Of a DNA stretch of 64,000 nt, positions 25,975 to 36,478 are shown piece after piece. How positions within the stretch are numbered: position 1 is the stretch's first letter; every line of letters begins with the position of its first letter. The stretch covers positions 1 to 64,000 of the forward strand of contig NZ_BBLV01000001.1 of assembly GCF_000971115.1 (NCBI RefSeq), given 5' to 3'. The notes under the pieces were generated by a model. It made no database searches. It was given only the letters and a program-made list of their open reading frames with translations, and was not told the origin of the DNA. The translations under genes and the position numbers were made by a program. Source of the stretch: Demequina gelatinilytica. Lineage in GTDB: Bacteria; Actinomycetota; Actinomycetes; Actinomycetales; Demequinaceae.

Positions 25975-27084
25975 TCAGATGACCTGGGTCATCCAGCCGT
26001 AGGTGTCCTCGGCGCGGCCGTACTGGATGTCCGTCAGGCGCTGGCGCACCTTGAGCGTGACCTCGCCGGGCTCGCCGTCGCCCACCGTGACGTCGAAGTC
26101 GGTGGAGGCCATGCGCCCCACCGGGGTGACGATCGCCGCGGTGCCGCACGCGAACACCTCGGTGATGTCGCCGTCCTCGATCCCCTGGCGCAGCTCGGCG
26201 AGCGTGATGTCGCGCTCGACCACCTTGAGGTCCTGGTCCTCGACCAGCTGGATGATCGACGAGCGCGTCACGCCCTCGAGGATGTTGCCGTTGATGATCG
26301 GCGTGAGCACGGTGCCGTCCTTGTGGACCGCGAAGACGTTCATGCCGCCCAGCTCCTCGAGCACGGAGCCGGTGGCCGCATCGAGGTAGAGGACCTGGTC
26401 GAAGCCTCGCTCGATCGCCGCCATCTGCGGGCGCAGCGAGGCCGCGTAGTTGCCGCCGCACTTCGCGGCGCCGGTGCCGCCCGGACCCGCGCGGTGGTAG
26501 TCGCGCTCGACCCAGATGCTGACGGGCTTGACGCCTCCCTTGAAGTACGGGCCGGAGGGCGACGCGATGAGCAGGTAGTCGACCCGCTTGGGCGCACGCA
26601 GGCCCAGGAAGACGTCGGTCCCGATGAGGAACGGACGCAGGTACAGCGACGTCTCGGGGGCGTCGGGGACCCAGGCCTGGTCGATCTCGACAAGCGCGCG
26701 GATCGACTCCATGAAGTCCTCGACCGGGAGCTCCGGGAGAGCCATGCGCCACGCGGAGCGGTTGAGACGCTCGGCGTTCGCGATCGGGCGGAACAGGTGC
26801 ACCGAGCCGTCGGCCCAGCGGTACGCCTTGAGGCCCTCGAAGACCTCCTGCGCGTAGTGCAGCACGGAGGCGGCGGGGTCCATCGGGAGGGGGCCGTAGG
26901 GCTCGACCCGGCGGTCGCCCCATCCCTCCGCAGCGGTCCACGTCATGTGGGCCATGTGGTCCGTGAACTGGAGGCCGAAGGCGAGGTCGCGCAGGCGCTC
27001 CGTGCGCTCGGCGTCGGTGGCCGGGCTCGGGTGGGGGACGACCCGGAAGGCCTCCGCAGTGGACGATGCAGCGATGTCGGTCAC
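25975..27084 (-). CDS. ilvE: Branched-chain amino acid aminotransferase, paralogue 2 (biosynthetic cluster)
   Basis: 369 residues from GTG 27084, behind AGGAAGG. PLP class IV features: HYAQEVFEGLKAYRW, the PLP lysine in GTGAAKCGGNYAAS and CGTAAIVTPVGRM. It makes Val, Ile and Leu from their oxo acids and closes the leftward ilvB-ilvN-ilvC-leuB-ilvE run. Across the gap to leuB lie a repeat element (27152-27247) and a TTGACG at 27144-27149 that might start its own transcript. The other copy is at 12684-13799. Confidence 0.94.
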   Translation of the reverse strand: MTDIAASSTAEAFRVVPHPSPATDAERTERLRDLAFGLQFTDHMAHMTWTAAEGWGDRRVEPYGPLPMDPAASVLHYAQEVFEGLKAYRWADGSVHLFRPIANAERLNRSAWRMALPELPVEDFMESIRALVEIDQAWVPDAPETSLYLRPFLIGTDVFLGLRAPKRVDYLLIASPSGPYFKGGVKPVSIWVERDYHRAGPGGTGAAKCGGNYAASLRPQMAAIERGFDQVLYLDAATGSVLEELGGMNVFAVHKDGTVLTPIINGNILEGVTRSSIIQLVEDQDLKVVERDITLAELRQGIEDGDITEVFACGTAAIVTPVGRMASTDFDVTVGDGEPGEVTLKVRQRLTDIQYGRAEDTYGWMTQVI

Positions 27085-27151
27085 GTCTGGGCCTTCCTGT
27101 GATGGGGTGTCTGTCTGAGGGTAGTGCTCGCCGGGTGGCGCTTCGTCAATC

Positions 27152-27247
27152 CCGACGTCCGGTGCACGCTTCTCTCGCGGATCGTGCACCGGACGTCGGG
27201 GTAAACGCTTGCCCGCTGGGGGGGCGGGGGCGGGGGCGGGGGCGGGG
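27152..27247. repeat. Palindrome / 16-mer / G-tract element, copy 2
   Basis: Perfect 17-nt inverted arms CCGACGTCCGGTGCACG (27152-27168) and its complement (27183-27199), 14-nt loop, then GGTAAACGCTTGCCCG (27200-27215), then G tracts separated by single C or T to 27247. The arms could form a strong cruciform or RNA hairpin, and the G tract could form a quadruplex on the + strand. It sits between leuB and ilvE. Confidence 0.8.
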
Positions 27248-27252
27248 TGGGC

Positions 27253-28311
27253 TCAGCCTCGGATGCGGGCGGCGATCGCGTCGCCGACCTCGGACGTGGA
27301 GCGCGGGCCGTTGCCCTCGGCGCCGGCGGCGACCTTGGCCGAGGCATCGGCCGCGACCGCGTCCTCGACCTTCTGCGCGAGGTCCTTGTGGCCGAGGAAG
27401 TCGAGCATCATCCCGACCGAGAGGACGGTCGCCGACGGGTCCGCGATCCCCTTGCCGGCGATGTCGGGCGCCGAGCCGTGGACCGGCTCGAACATGGACG
27501 GACCGGTCTTGTCGGGGTTGACGTTGCCGGAGGCCGCGAGACCGATGCCGCCCGAGATCGCGGCGGCCTCGTCGGTGAGGATGTCGCCGAACAGGTTGTC
27601 GGTCACGATCACGTCGAACGATGCGGGCGCGGTGACCAGCTTGATGGTCGCCGCATCCACGTGCAGGTAGTCCCACGTGACGTCCGGGAACTCCGGCGCC
27701 ACGGCCTCGACCGTGCGGCGCCACAGGTGGCCGGCGTGGACGAGCACGTTGTGCTTGTGGACCAGGGTGACGTGCTTGCGGTCGCGGCCCTGAGCGACGG
27801 TGAAGGCGTAGCGGACCACGCGCTCGACGCCGTGACGGGTGTTCACGGAGACCTCGGTCGCGATCTCGTGCGGAGTGTCGACGCGCAGCGCGCCGCCGTT
27901 GCCGACGTACGGTCCCTCGGTGCCTTCGCGGACCACGATGAAGTCGATGTCGCCGGGCTCGCTCAGCGGCGACACCTCGCCCGGGTAGAGGCGCGAGGGA
28001 CGCAGGTTGACGTACTGGTCGAGCTCGAAGCGGAGCTTGAGCAGCAGGCCGCGCTCGAGGACGCCGGACGGCACGGTCGGGTCGCCGATCGCGCCGAGCA
28101 GGATGACGTCGTGGCCCTTGATCGCCTCGAGGTCCGCGTCGGTGAGGGTCTCCCCCGTCGCGTGCCAGCGCTTGGCACCGAGGTCGAACTCGGTGGTCTC
28201 GAACGTGATGTCGGTGCCCTCGGTCGCGGCGGCGAGGCACTTGAGGCCCTCCGCCACGACCTCCGGGCCGATGCCGTCGCCGGCGACGACTGCGAGGCGG
28301 TAGGTGGTCAT
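27253..28311 (-). CDS. leuB: 3-isopropylmalate dehydrogenase
   Basis: 352 residues. It oxidises and decarboxylates 3-isopropylmalate in leucine synthesis. Motifs: [15 protein letters not shown] at the N terminus, [19 protein letters not shown] (substrate Arg residues), [25 protein letters not shown] (metal Asp) and [19 protein letters not shown]. Start ATG 28311 has GGGAG upstream; TAGGAT at 28371-28376 may be its -10, so it may be read both from its own promoter and from ilvC. Confidence 0.95.
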   Translation of the reverse strand: MTTYRLAVVAGDGIGPEVVAEGLKCLAAATEGTDITFETTEFDLGAKRWHATGETLTDADLEAIKGHDVILLGAIGDPTVPSGVLERGLLLKLRFELDQYVNLRPSRLYPGEVSPLSEPGDIDFIVVREGTEGPYVGNGGALRVDTPHEIATEVSVNTRHGVERVVRYAFTVAQGRDRKHVTLVHKHNVLVHAGHLWRRTVEAVAPEFPDVTWDYLHVDAATIKLVTAPASFDVIVTDNLFGDILTDEAAAISGGIGLAASGNVNPDKTGPSMFEPVHGSAPDIAGKGIADPSATVLSVGMMLDFLGHKDLAQKVEDAVAADASAKVAAGAEGNGPRSTSEVGDAIAARIRG

Positions 28312-28542
28312 CGGTTCTCCCTCGGTCGGATGCTGACCCGCCCCGTCATCGGGCCGCGGGCTCTGCCTCCATCCTAGGGGAACTGTCCACATGTTGGGGA
28401 GCCCGTCTCGCATCGCGAGACGCGCCTCGCGCAGGCTAGGGCGCGACGTCGAACACGAACGACTCGACGACCGGCTCGGCGAGTGGCGCTCCACGTGCGG
28501 CTTCGGCGACCGGCCGCCCGCAGCATCGTCCTGACGCACGAC

Positions 28543-28574
28543 GAAGGGGAGGTCCCGGACGGGACCTCCCCTTC
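28543..28574 (-). terminator. Terminator after ilvC
   Basis: Perfect 14-bp stem GAAGGGGAGGTCCC with its complement around a GGAC loop, 22 bp past the ilvC stop. There is no long T run, as is common in high-GC actinobacteria. Confidence 0.8.
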
Positions 28575-28595
28575 GCTTCGGTCAGGCGGGGCGGA

Positions 28596-29690
<1,095 letters not shown>

Positions 29691-29713
29691 TCACCCGCGC
29701 ATCGGCCGTGGGG

Positions 29714-30235
29714 TCAAGCGGTGGCGACGCGGTCGAGCGCGCGCTCGGTGATGGAGCGGGCGCCGCGGCCGATGGCGACGGTGCCGGACTGGACGATCTC
29801 GCGGACGTCGTGCGGCGCGAGGGCCGCGAGCAGCGCCTCGAGCTTGTCAGGGGTGCCGACGGCCTCGATCACCACGGAGTCCGTGGAGACGTCGACGATG
29901 TGCGCGCGGAACAGGTCCACGATCTGGAGCACGTCCGTGCGCTGGCGGGCGTCGGCGCGGACCTTCACCAGGAGCAGGTCGCGCTGGACCGAGCGGCCCT
30001 GCTCGAGCTCGACGATCTTGAGCACGTGCACCAGCTTGTTGAGCTGCTTGGTGACCTGCTCGAGCGGGAGGTCCTCGACATCGACCACCACCGTGATCCG
30101 CGAGATCTCGGGGTGCTCCGTCTGGCCGACCGCGAGCGAGTGGATGTTGAAGGCACGACGGCTGAAGAGGCCCGCGACGCGGGCGAGGACGCCGGGCTTG
30201 TTCTCGACGAGCACGGAGAGCGTGTGCTTGGTCAT
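29714..30235 (-). CDS. ilvN: Acetolactate synthase small (regulatory) subunit
   Basis: 173 residues with an N-terminal ACT domain (LSVLVENKPGVLARVAGLF, NIHSLAVGQTE) that binds valine for feedback control and a C-terminal domain (RDLLLVKVRA, VVIEAVGTPDKL). It activates and regulates IlvB. Only four nt separate it from the ilvB stop. Confidence 0.95.
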   Translation of the reverse strand: MTKHTLSVLVENKPGVLARVAGLFSRRAFNIHSLAVGQTEHPEISRITVVVDVEDLPLEQVTKQLNKLVHVLKIVELEQGRSVQRDLLLVKVRADARQRTDVLQIVDLFRAHIVDVSTDSVVIEAVGTPDKLEALLAALAPHDVREIVQSGTVAIGRGARSITERALDRVATA

Positions 30236-30239
30236 GGGG

Positions 30240-32111
30240 TCAGTCCTCCCGGTCCCACTCGGGCGCGATGCCCTTGGCGTACTGGATCTCGTCGTTCGAC
30301 TTGCCGGCGGCGACCATCGGCCACACCATCGCGTCGCGCGACACCGTGAAGTCGACCACCACGGGCTGGTCGTCGATCTCGTTGGCGCGCTTGATGGTCG
30401 CGTCGACGTCCGCATCGGACTCGCAGCGCAACCCCACGCAGCCCATGGCCTCCGCGAGCTTGACGAAGTCGGGGACGCGGCGCGTGCCGTGGCCGGTGTG
30501 CAGGTCCGTGTTCGAGTAGCGCTGGTCGTAGAACAGCGTCTGCCACTGCCGGACCATGCCCAGGCTCGAGTTGTTGATGATCGCGACCTTGATCGGGATC
30601 TCGTTGATCGCGCAGGTGACCAGCTCCTGGTTGGTCATCTGGAAGCACCCGTCGCCGTCGATCGCCCACACCTGCTTGTCGGGCGCGCCCACCTGGGCGC
30701 CCATCGCTGCGGGCACCGAGAAGCCCATGGTGCCGAGGCCTCCCGAGTTGATCCACGTGTTCGGGTGCTCGTACTTGATGAACTGGCTGGCCCACATCTG
30801 GTGCTGGCCCACACCCGCGGTGTAGATGGTGCGGTCGGGGTCGTTGAGCTCGCCCAGGCGCTGGATCACGTGCTGCGGGCTCGACAGCTGGTCGTTGGTC
30901 GGCGTGTAGCCGAGCGCGTACGTGGTGCGCCAGTCGTCGAGCTGCGCCCACCAGGCCTCGAGGTCCGGCTTGCCGTGGCGCTCATGCTCGGCGGCGAGCG
31001 CCGGGACGAGCGCCTCGAACACATCCTTGAGGTCGCCGACGATCGGCACGTCGACGGCGCGGTTCTTGCCGATCTCCGCCGGGTCGATGTCCGCGTGGAC
31101 GATGGTCGCGTGCGGGGCGAAGCTGTTGAGCGCTCCCGTGACGCGGTCGTCGAAGCGTGCGCCGAGCGACACCACCAGGTCCGCCTTCTGCATCGACGCG
31201 ACCGCCGCCACCGTGCCGTGCATGCCGGGCATGCCCAGGTGCTGCGGGTGGCTGTCGGGCAGCGCGCCGCGCGCCATGAGCGTGGTCACCACGGCCGCGC
31301 CGGACAGGTCCACGAGCTTGCGCAGCCCGGCCGATGCGCCGGAGCGGATCACGCCGCCGCCGACGTACAGGACGGGTCGACGCGCCGTGGCCAGCAGGCG
31401 CGCGGCCTCCTGGATGGTCTTCTGGTGCGGACGCGCGCCGGCGTTGAAGCCGGGCAGCTCGATGCGGCCGGGCCACTGGAACGTGGTGGTGGCCTGCTGC
31501 GCGGACTTCGCGATGTCGACCAGGACGGGGCCGGGCCGGCCATGGCTTGCGATGTAGAAGGCCTCGGCGATGGCTCGGGGGATCTCCGCCGGGTCCGTCA
31601 CCAGCACGTTGTGCTTGGTGATGGGCGCCGTGATGCCCACGATGTCCGCCTCCTGGAAGGCGTCGGTGCCGATCATCGCCGCACCCACCTGACCGGTGAT
31701 GGCGACCATGGGGATGGAGTCCATGTTCGCGTCGGCGATCGGGGTCACCAGGTTGGTCGCACCGGGGCCCGAGGTGGCGATGCACACGCCGACCTTGCCC
31801 GTCGCGTGGGCGTAGCCCTGAGCAGCGTGGCCGGCGCCCTGCTCGTGGCGCACCAGGATGTGGCGCAGGCGCTGCGAGTCCATCAGGGGGTCGTAGGTCG
31901 GGAGGATCGCTCCGCCGGGGATGCCGAAGACGTCGGTGGCTCCCGCGCACTCGAGCGAGCGGATGATCGCCTCCGCACCCGTCATCTGGACGCCGTTGAG
32001 CGCAGGGTCGGGGTTCGACTGCGGCGTGGGGCGCGCCAGCGTGGGTGCGCTGGGCGCCTGGCGGGCGATGCGGGCCGCGGGCACGCCCGGCTTGGCCTGA
32101 ACCTGTGCCAT
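30240..32111 (-). CDS. ilvB: Acetolactate synthase large (catalytic) subunit
   Basis: 623 residues, a thiamine-diphosphate enzyme making acetolactate and acetohydroxybutyrate. The N-terminal domain has [13 protein letters not shown] and the catalytic Glu in [13 protein letters not shown]; a central FAD-binding domain follows; the C-terminal TPP site is [14 protein letters not shown] with [13 protein letters not shown] ~40-residue N-terminal extension rich in Ala/Pro precedes the conserved part. It is the first gene of the cluster, controlled by the leader at 32161-32301. Confidence 0.97.
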   Translation of the reverse strand: MAQVQAKPGVPAARIARQAPSAPTLARPTPQSNPDPALNGVQMTGAEAIIRSLECAGATDVFGIPGGAILPTYDPLMDSQRLRHILVRHEQGAGHAAQGYAHATGKVGVCIATSGPGATNLVTPIADANMDSIPMVAITGQVGAAMIGTDAFQEADIVGITAPITKHNVLVTDPAEIPRAIAEAFYIASHGRPGPVLVDIAKSAQQATTTFQWPGRIELPGFNAGARPHQKTIQEAARLLATARRPVLYVGGGVIRSGASAGLRKLVDLSGAAVVTTLMARGALPDSHPQHLGMPGMHGTVAAVASMQKADLVVSLGARFDDRVTGALNSFAPHATIVHADIDPAEIGKNRAVDVPIVGDLKDVFEALVPALAAEHERHGKPDLEAWWAQLDDWRTTYALGYTPTNDQLSSPQHVIQRLGELNDPDRTIYTAGVGQHQMWASQFIKYEHPNTWINSGGLGTMGFSVPAAMGAQVGAPDKQVWAIDGDGCFQMTNQELVTCAINEIPIKVAIINNSSLGMVRQWQTLFYDQRYSNTDLHTGHGTRRVPDFVKLAEAMGCVGLRCESDADVDATIKRANEIDDQPVVVDFTVSRDAMVWPMVAAGKSNDEIQYAKGIAPEWDRED

Positions 32112-32160
32112 CTTCTCTCCTGGGGGTCGGGGTGAGGCGGTCCTCGCGTCCGCCTCGCAT

Positions 32161-32204
32161 GAAAGAACCCCTCGGCCTGGCGGCGTCGGGGTCAGCGCGC
32201 GGAC
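32161..32204 (-). terminator. ilvB attenuator hairpins
   Basis: The early pause hairpin pairs GCGCGCGGAC at the end of the leader peptide (32226-32235) with GTCCGCGCGC (32195-32204). Just after it, a GC stem built from ACCCC...GCC/GGC...GGGGT (32166-32192) is followed by TTCTTTC, the expected attenuator terminator. Ribosome stalling on the Ile/Val/Leu codons would block the first hairpin and change folding of the second. Exact folds were not computed. Confidence 0.65.
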
Positions 32205-32222
32205 GATGCGTGGGTCTCGGGG

Positions 32223-32264
32223 CTAGTCCGCGCGCCCGATAACTCGTACGAGGATCGTCTGCAT
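32223..32264 (-). CDS. ilvB leader peptide
   Basis: A 13-codon reading frame MQTILVRVIGRAD with five branched-chain codons (Ile, Leu, Val, Val, Ile) in the span from codon 4 to codon 9, ending in TAG. It begins seven nt after the -10, so the leader is read without a 5' untranslated part. A leader of this type controls ilvB operons in corynebacteria and other actinobacteria by attenuation. Confidence 0.85.
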   Translation of the reverse strand: MQTILVRVIGRAD

Positions 32265-32271
32265 GCCAGCG

Positions 32272-32301
32272 ACTCTACGCCCGGGTTCGCGCGCGTGTCA
32301 C
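32272..32301 (-). promoter_or_regulatory. ilvB operon promoter
   Basis: Read leftward: GTGACA (32296-32301), 18 nt, TAGAGT (32272-32277), then seven nt to the leader ATG at 32264. The spacing fits the main sigma factor. Confidence 0.7.
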
Positions 32302-32351
32302 CAGATGGACAATGAATCTCACATCGTGGTTCACCATCTTGCATTCTGAGA

Positions 32352-32377
32352 CGGTGCTCCCCTGGCGGGGAGCACCG
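32352..32377 (-). terminator. Terminator of the propeller gene
   Basis: Perfect 11-bp stem CGGTGCTCCCC / GGGGAGCACCG around a four-base loop, directly after the stop at 32381. Only a short AT-containing stretch follows. Confidence 0.75.
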
Positions 32378-32380
32378 CGC

Positions 32381-33907
32381 TCACTCCACGTACGTGTGAC
32401 GTGCCACCAGCGCGCCGTCGTTGTCCTCGATGAGCCAGCGACCGTCCGCGGCCCAGACCGCGCCGGAGTACCGGTGGCCCTCGACAGGAAGCCACATGAG
32501 GTCCACGCTCTCCACGTCGTAGAGGCCCGTCCACGCCTCCGAACGCGTCGTGCCGTTGATGATCAGCCCGGACGAGTCCGGCGTCCACGCGACCGACAGC
32601 GGCTCGAGGCCGCTGAACCAGATGTCGCTCTCGTCGAGCTCGTCCGGGTGCGCGGCGTCGTCGACGTCGACCACCGCGACACCGTCCCAGCCGATCACGG
32701 AGAACCGCTGTCCCGAAGGCGCCCAGCGGATCCCGCGGTAGCTGCTCACACCTGGCACCTCGCGATCGCCGCTGCCGTCGGCGGCGAACAGCCGCACCGG
32801 CTCGTGGTCGTCGCCGTCGCCCTGCGAGTAGGTGTACGCACCCCACTCGCCGGTGGGGTCCCACACGGGCGTGGAGAGCGCGTAGACCGAGGGGTCCTCC
32901 AGGGTCAGCGCCGCGGCGGAGATCGCCTGCTCGGTCCCTGACGCCAGCAGCGTGCGGTAGAGCCGGATCTCGCCATCGTGCGATGCGTAGTAGACGACCG
33001 CGCGCCCGTCCGGCGCGAACGTCCCTCGCGCGCCCATCGCGACCTCGGTCACGCGCTTCGAGGCGCGGTCGACGACCACGATCGAGCTCGCCGTGCCGTC
33101 GAGGCTCCAGTCGCGGCCCGTCCCGAGGGAGACCACCATGCTGTCGCCCGACGGGCTCCACTGCGCGTCCACCACGGTCCTGCCGGGGAAGTCGACCGAC
33201 CAGGAGACATCGCCCGTGACCACGTCGACCACCTCGAGCGCGTGCCCGTCCTCGCCGGACGTGCCGATGAGCAGCTCGTGGCCGGTCGGCGCGAGCTCGA
33301 TCGTGGTGAGGGTCGAGCCCGTGAGCTTCCGCGCTTGGAGCGGCCCGGACCCCGCCACGGAGCCCACGTAGATGAGGGAGGACTCGTATCCGCCGGTGAA
33401 CGTGGTGGCGCGGGCGACGTACGCGGCGCCGTCAGGCGTCGTGTCGACCGCGAAGAACGCGTTCGCGGTGGCGCCAAGACTGCGCACCTCGCCCGCGTAG
33501 GCGGCGTTCCACACCTGGGGCGCCGCGATCGCGACGGGCTCTTCTGTGGGCTCCGGCTCGGCGCTCGCCGATGCGCTGGGCCCGGGCGACGGGGGCGCGA
33601 CAGCGATCTCGCTCGGCGTCGCGCTGGGAACAGGGGATCCGGCGGGCACCGCGACGACGTCGGGCTCGACCGTCGCCGTGACGCTCGGGACAGGGCTCGG
33701 GCTCGACGACGGCGCGTCGGTCGCGGCCACAGCATCGTCGGCGTTCGCCTGCACCACGACGACGCCGATCGACAGAGCGATCACGCCGATCGCAGCGGCG
33801 GTCGGCACCCACACCTTGGGCGGCCTCAGCGCGTCAGCCCACGCGGCCCAGCGTGATGCCCCGGGCCCCGGTGCGTCCGGCGTCGACTCCTGCGTCTGCT
33901 CATCCAT
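32381..33907 (-). CDS. Membrane-anchored beta-propeller (TolB/WD-like) protein
   Basis: 508 residues: cytoplasmic start to about 30, PPKVWVPTAAA leading into a membrane segment (about 35-53), a long Ser/Pro/Thr/Ala/Glu linker to about 130, then an extracellular propeller with repeated blades such as VDAQWSPSGDSMVVSL, GTFAPDGRAVVYY, PVWDPTGEWGAYTY, IRWAPSGQRFSVIG and VAWTPDSSGLIING. It resembles the protein at 40943-42520 and the sigma partner at 42636-44249. A CCCAAC-N17-CGT box precedes it although no sigma gene is attached, so it may belong to the same regulon. Confidence 0.8.
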   Translation of the reverse strand: MDEQTQESTPDAPGPGASRWAAWADALRPPKVWVPTAAAIGVIALSIGVVVVQANADDAVAATDAPSSSPSPVPSVTATVEPDVVAVPAGSPVPSATPSEIAVAPPSPGPSASASAEPEPTEEPVAIAAPQVWNAAYAGEVRSLGATANAFFAVDTTPDGAAYVARATTFTGGYESSLIYVGSVAGSGPLQARKLTGSTLTTIELAPTGHELLIGTSGEDGHALEVVDVVTGDVSWSVDFPGRTVVDAQWSPSGDSMVVSLGTGRDWSLDGTASSIVVVDRASKRVTEVAMGARGTFAPDGRAVVYYASHDGEIRLYRTLLASGTEQAISAAALTLEDPSVYALSTPVWDPTGEWGAYTYSQGDGDDHEPVRLFAADGSGDREVPGVSSYRGIRWAPSGQRFSVIGWDGVAVVDVDDAAHPDELDESDIWFSGLEPLSVAWTPDSSGLIINGTTRSEAWTGLYDVESVDLMWLPVEGHRYSGAVWAADGRWLIEDNDGALVARHTYVE

Positions 33908-33987
33908 GCTGCCCCCAGCGGATCCGTTGATGAGACCCTAGCGGCACCATGTGCCATGACCGGGTGACCCCGGGTCTCGACTCGATA

Positions 33988-34013
33988 ACGACACCGCTGG
34001 CAGATCGGTTGGG
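33988..34013 (-). promoter_or_regulatory. ECF-type promoter of the propeller gene
   Basis: Read leftward: CCCAAC with AAC at 34008-34010, 17 nt, CGT at 33988-33990, followed by TATC. The same spacing and bases occur at the three sigma genes (1186, 11102, 44820). The start codon lies 81 nt further on. Confidence 0.45.
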
Positions 34014-34022
34014 TCGGGTCTG

Positions 34023-35672
34023 TCAGAACCCGTACATCAGCTCCTCGAGCGAGCCGTCCTCGCTCGCGTCGGCGTAGCCCTCGGTGACGCGGACCAGGTA
34101 GTCGCCCAGCGTCGCGAACGGGCTCACCAGCCAGCCGTCGCCTTCCTTGAGGACGGTGAGCGTGAGATCGTCGATCCCGAGCATCTCGAGCGGCGGTGCG
34201 TCGGAGAGGCAGAGCTCCTCCTGGTACGACGTCTCGACCGTCATGCAGCCGTCGTCGTAGCGCACGGTCGACGGGCTCCCGCCGTCCGTCGGCTCGACCG
34301 CGACGAGGAACGCGAGGACCTCGGCGACCGCACGGCCGCCGTCCGTGGCCACGTCCACGTCGGTGATGTCGAGCGTCAGCTCGGGCGCCCCGGACCAGTC
34401 CACCTCATCGAGGAGGGGCTCTCCGTAGATCGACAGGAGCCGGCGCTCGGGCAGCGGCATGACCGCCGCCAGGGCCTCGAGGTCGTGCGTGCTGAAGAAC
34501 TCCTCCACGGCGTCCGCGGTCCCGGTGACGGCCTGCTCCGGCGTGGCGAACGCGAGCGCGTCGACCACCGCGCCGCCATGGTCGACGCGACCCACCGCCG
34601 CGTACGAGGCGAGCTCCGCGACCGTGAGCATCGGGCTGACGTACCAGCCGCCCTCGTCGACCGTGACGAACGCCAGGGGCGAGAGGTCGCCGGCGTCCGG
34701 GTCGACATGCTCGGCCTGCTCCTCGAGCACCTGCGCGATGTCGAAGGTCCACGGGAACGTCTCGTCGACCCACGAGTCGATCGCGTCGCGCGCGGTGTCG
34801 AGCTCGGAGTCGATCATCGAAGGGTCGTAGCCCATCTCCTCGAGGCCCGCGGTCGCCGCGGCCTCGTACTGCTCCATCACGGCGTCGATGAAGGGGCCCT
34901 TGTCCACATCGGCCTCGATCACCCCGCCTGTGATGCGGACCACCGCGACGCCCTCGGCGAGCTCCTCGGTCTCGTACACCATCCCGCGGAGATCCACGTC
35001 GACGGTGTCGAGGATCGCCTCCACGTCGAAGGACTCCTCCGCGTCCGCGACGCCGCCGAGCCGCTGCTGGGCGATCTCGTCGAAGCCGTCCGCCAGATCC
35101 TGGAACAGCTCACGCTCGGACGGCGCGATCGAGGTGCCGAGCGCGACCATGTCCCCGCTCAGCGCGCCGTCGACGAGCTTCTCGACCGCGCTCTGCGGGC
35201 TGCCCGCCCCGTGGAGGAACGTGAAGTAGGCGAACGCACCGCCCGCGGCAAGCGCGAGCACGACCACGCCGGCGACGATCCCGGCGACCACGCGACCGCG
35301 AGGACGCGGACGGGTCGCCCCGAGGACATCGACGTCCGCCTGCTCGGGGGCGGGCGCCACGGGATCGGCGACCGCGACGGGCGCCGCATGGGCGGCGACG
35401 TACCCCGCCTGAGCCGGCGCGTGACCGGCCGTCAGGGGCCCCGCCGGCGTGAACGATGCCGGCTCGGGCGTGCGCAGCGCGGCGACCGTCGCGCGTGCCT
35501 GGGGGTCACCGTAGGCGGCGAGCCAGTCGAGCAGCGCGGGGTACGCCTGCGGGTGCCGGGCGACCGCCGCACCGAGGTCGGGACGCTGCTGGACGATCTC
35601 ACCGAGCCGCGCCGGCGCGGTGTGCGGATCCAGGACCTCGGCGTCGGGCGCGGCGGGCTGGCCAGTCGTCAT
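34023..35672 (-). CDS. Membrane protein with N-terminal LRV-like domain
   Basis: 549 residues. The first ~70 (ARLGEIVQQRPDLGAAVARH, YPALLDWLAAYGDPQARATV) fit the variant leucine-rich repeat domain found in many Micrococcales and Bifidobacterium membrane proteins. A Pro/Ala linker follows, then a membrane segment at about 130-152 (VVAGIVAGVVVLALAAGGAF) and a large acidic extracellular part with two related halves (GWYVSPMLTVAELASYAAV and GWLVSPFATLGDYLVRV). The role is unknown. GGGGGAAGA precedes the ATG. Confidence 0.78.
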   Translation of the reverse strand: MTTGQPAAPDAEVLDPHTAPARLGEIVQQRPDLGAAVARHPQAYPALLDWLAAYGDPQARATVAALRTPEPASFTPAGPLTAGHAPAQAGYVAAHAAPVAVADPVAPAPEQADVDVLGATRPRPRGRVVAGIVAGVVVLALAAGGAFAYFTFLHGAGSPQSAVEKLVDGALSGDMVALGTSIAPSERELFQDLADGFDEIAQQRLGGVADAEESFDVEAILDTVDVDLRGMVYETEELAEGVAVVRITGGVIEADVDKGPFIDAVMEQYEAAATAGLEEMGYDPSMIDSELDTARDAIDSWVDETFPWTFDIAQVLEEQAEHVDPDAGDLSPLAFVTVDEGGWYVSPMLTVAELASYAAVGRVDHGGAVVDALAFATPEQAVTGTADAVEEFFSTHDLEALAAVMPLPERRLLSIYGEPLLDEVDWSGAPELTLDITDVDVATDGGRAVAEVLAFLVAVEPTDGGSPSTVRYDDGCMTVETSYQEELCLSDAPPLEMLGIDDLTLTVLKEGDGWLVSPFATLGDYLVRVTEGYADASEDGSLEELMYGF

Positions 35673-35798
35673 TCTTCCCCCTCAAGAAGCCGCGCCTTCG
35701 CGCGTTGTCGCGCACGGTAGCACGCGCCCTCTACCTCGGCCGACGCGTTCCCGACGACGCGCCGCCCGCGCATCGTCCGGTCGGGACGTCCGTCCCAA

Positions 35799-35826
35799 TT
35801 GACGATGTGTCAATGGGCGCTAGCGT
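35799..35826 (+). promoter_or_regulatory. Promoter and operator of the TetR gene
   Basis: TTGACG (35799-35804), 16 nt, TAGCGT (35821-35826), six nt to ATG 35833, so a leaderless start. The -35 is part of the palindrome TTGAC-GATGT-GTCAA (35799-35813), a likely site of autorepression. Confidence 0.6.
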
Positions 35827-35832
35827 CCTGTC

Positions 35833-36477
35833 ATGGAGACCCGACGCCGGCGCACCGTCAAGGCGCCCGATGCGCGCCGCGAGGAGATCGTCGCCGCGGC
35901 CCGACGGATGTTCGCGCAGCGCGGCGTCCGGGCGACGACGTTCCAGCACATCGCCGACGAGGTCGGCGTGACGCGCGGCCTGGTGTACCACTACGCCGGT
36001 TCCATGGACCAGCTGGTGACCCTGGTGCTCGATGCATGCGTCGCGGACTTCGCGGACGAGCTCCGCGCATGGGACGCCGCGCGCACCCCCGGTGACATCG
36101 ACGGAGCGGTCCGCACCTACATCCAGCTGTTCCGGCGCAACCTTCCCCACCGTCTCGACGGCAAGGCGCACACCGCGCACCCGCTCCCGCGCCTCGACGA
36201 CGCGGGCCTGTACGTCCGCTACGTCGACCAGTCCGTCACCGCGCTGCTCGACGTGCTCGAGGCGACCACCATCCCGGCCTACGCCGCGCGGCACACCATC
36301 GAGATCCGCCACGTGCGCGCGACCTTCGCGATGCTCCTCCACGGCATCGTCGGCGTGATGCGCACCACCCCCGACATCGGCGACGACGTGCTCGCCGACC
36401 TCGTGCGCCAGACCCTCCGTCTGGCGCCTCACACCTCCCGGGGCCCCGACCGGGAACGACCGCTCGAAGGAGAGTGA
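35833..36477 (+). CDS. TetR family transcriptional regulator
   Basis: 214 residues. The N-terminal HTH (REEIVAAARRMFAQRGVRATTFQHIADEVGVTRGLVYHYAGSM split across about 16-62) is typical; the C-terminal ligand domain is not recognised. The stop is one base before the next ATG, so the regulator probably controls the DUF5692 protein in one transcript from the promoter at 35799-35826. Confidence 0.9.
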   Translation: METRRRRTVKAPDARREEIVAAARRMFAQRGVRATTFQHIADEVGVTRGLVYHYAGSMDQLVTLVLDACVADFADELRAWDAARTPGDIDGAVRTYIQLFRRNLPHRLDGKAHTAHPLPRLDDAGLYVRYVDQSVTALLDVLEATTIPAYAARHTIEIRHVRATFAMLLHGIVGVMRTTPDIGDDVLADLVRQTLRLAPHTSRGPDRERPLEGE

Positions 36478-36478
36478 G

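Noticed and set aside
28436-28530. Possible gene remnant before the ilvC terminator on the minus strand
   Set aside because: The end [11 protein letters not shown] looks protein-like but there is no start, length or match, and it crosses the terminator.
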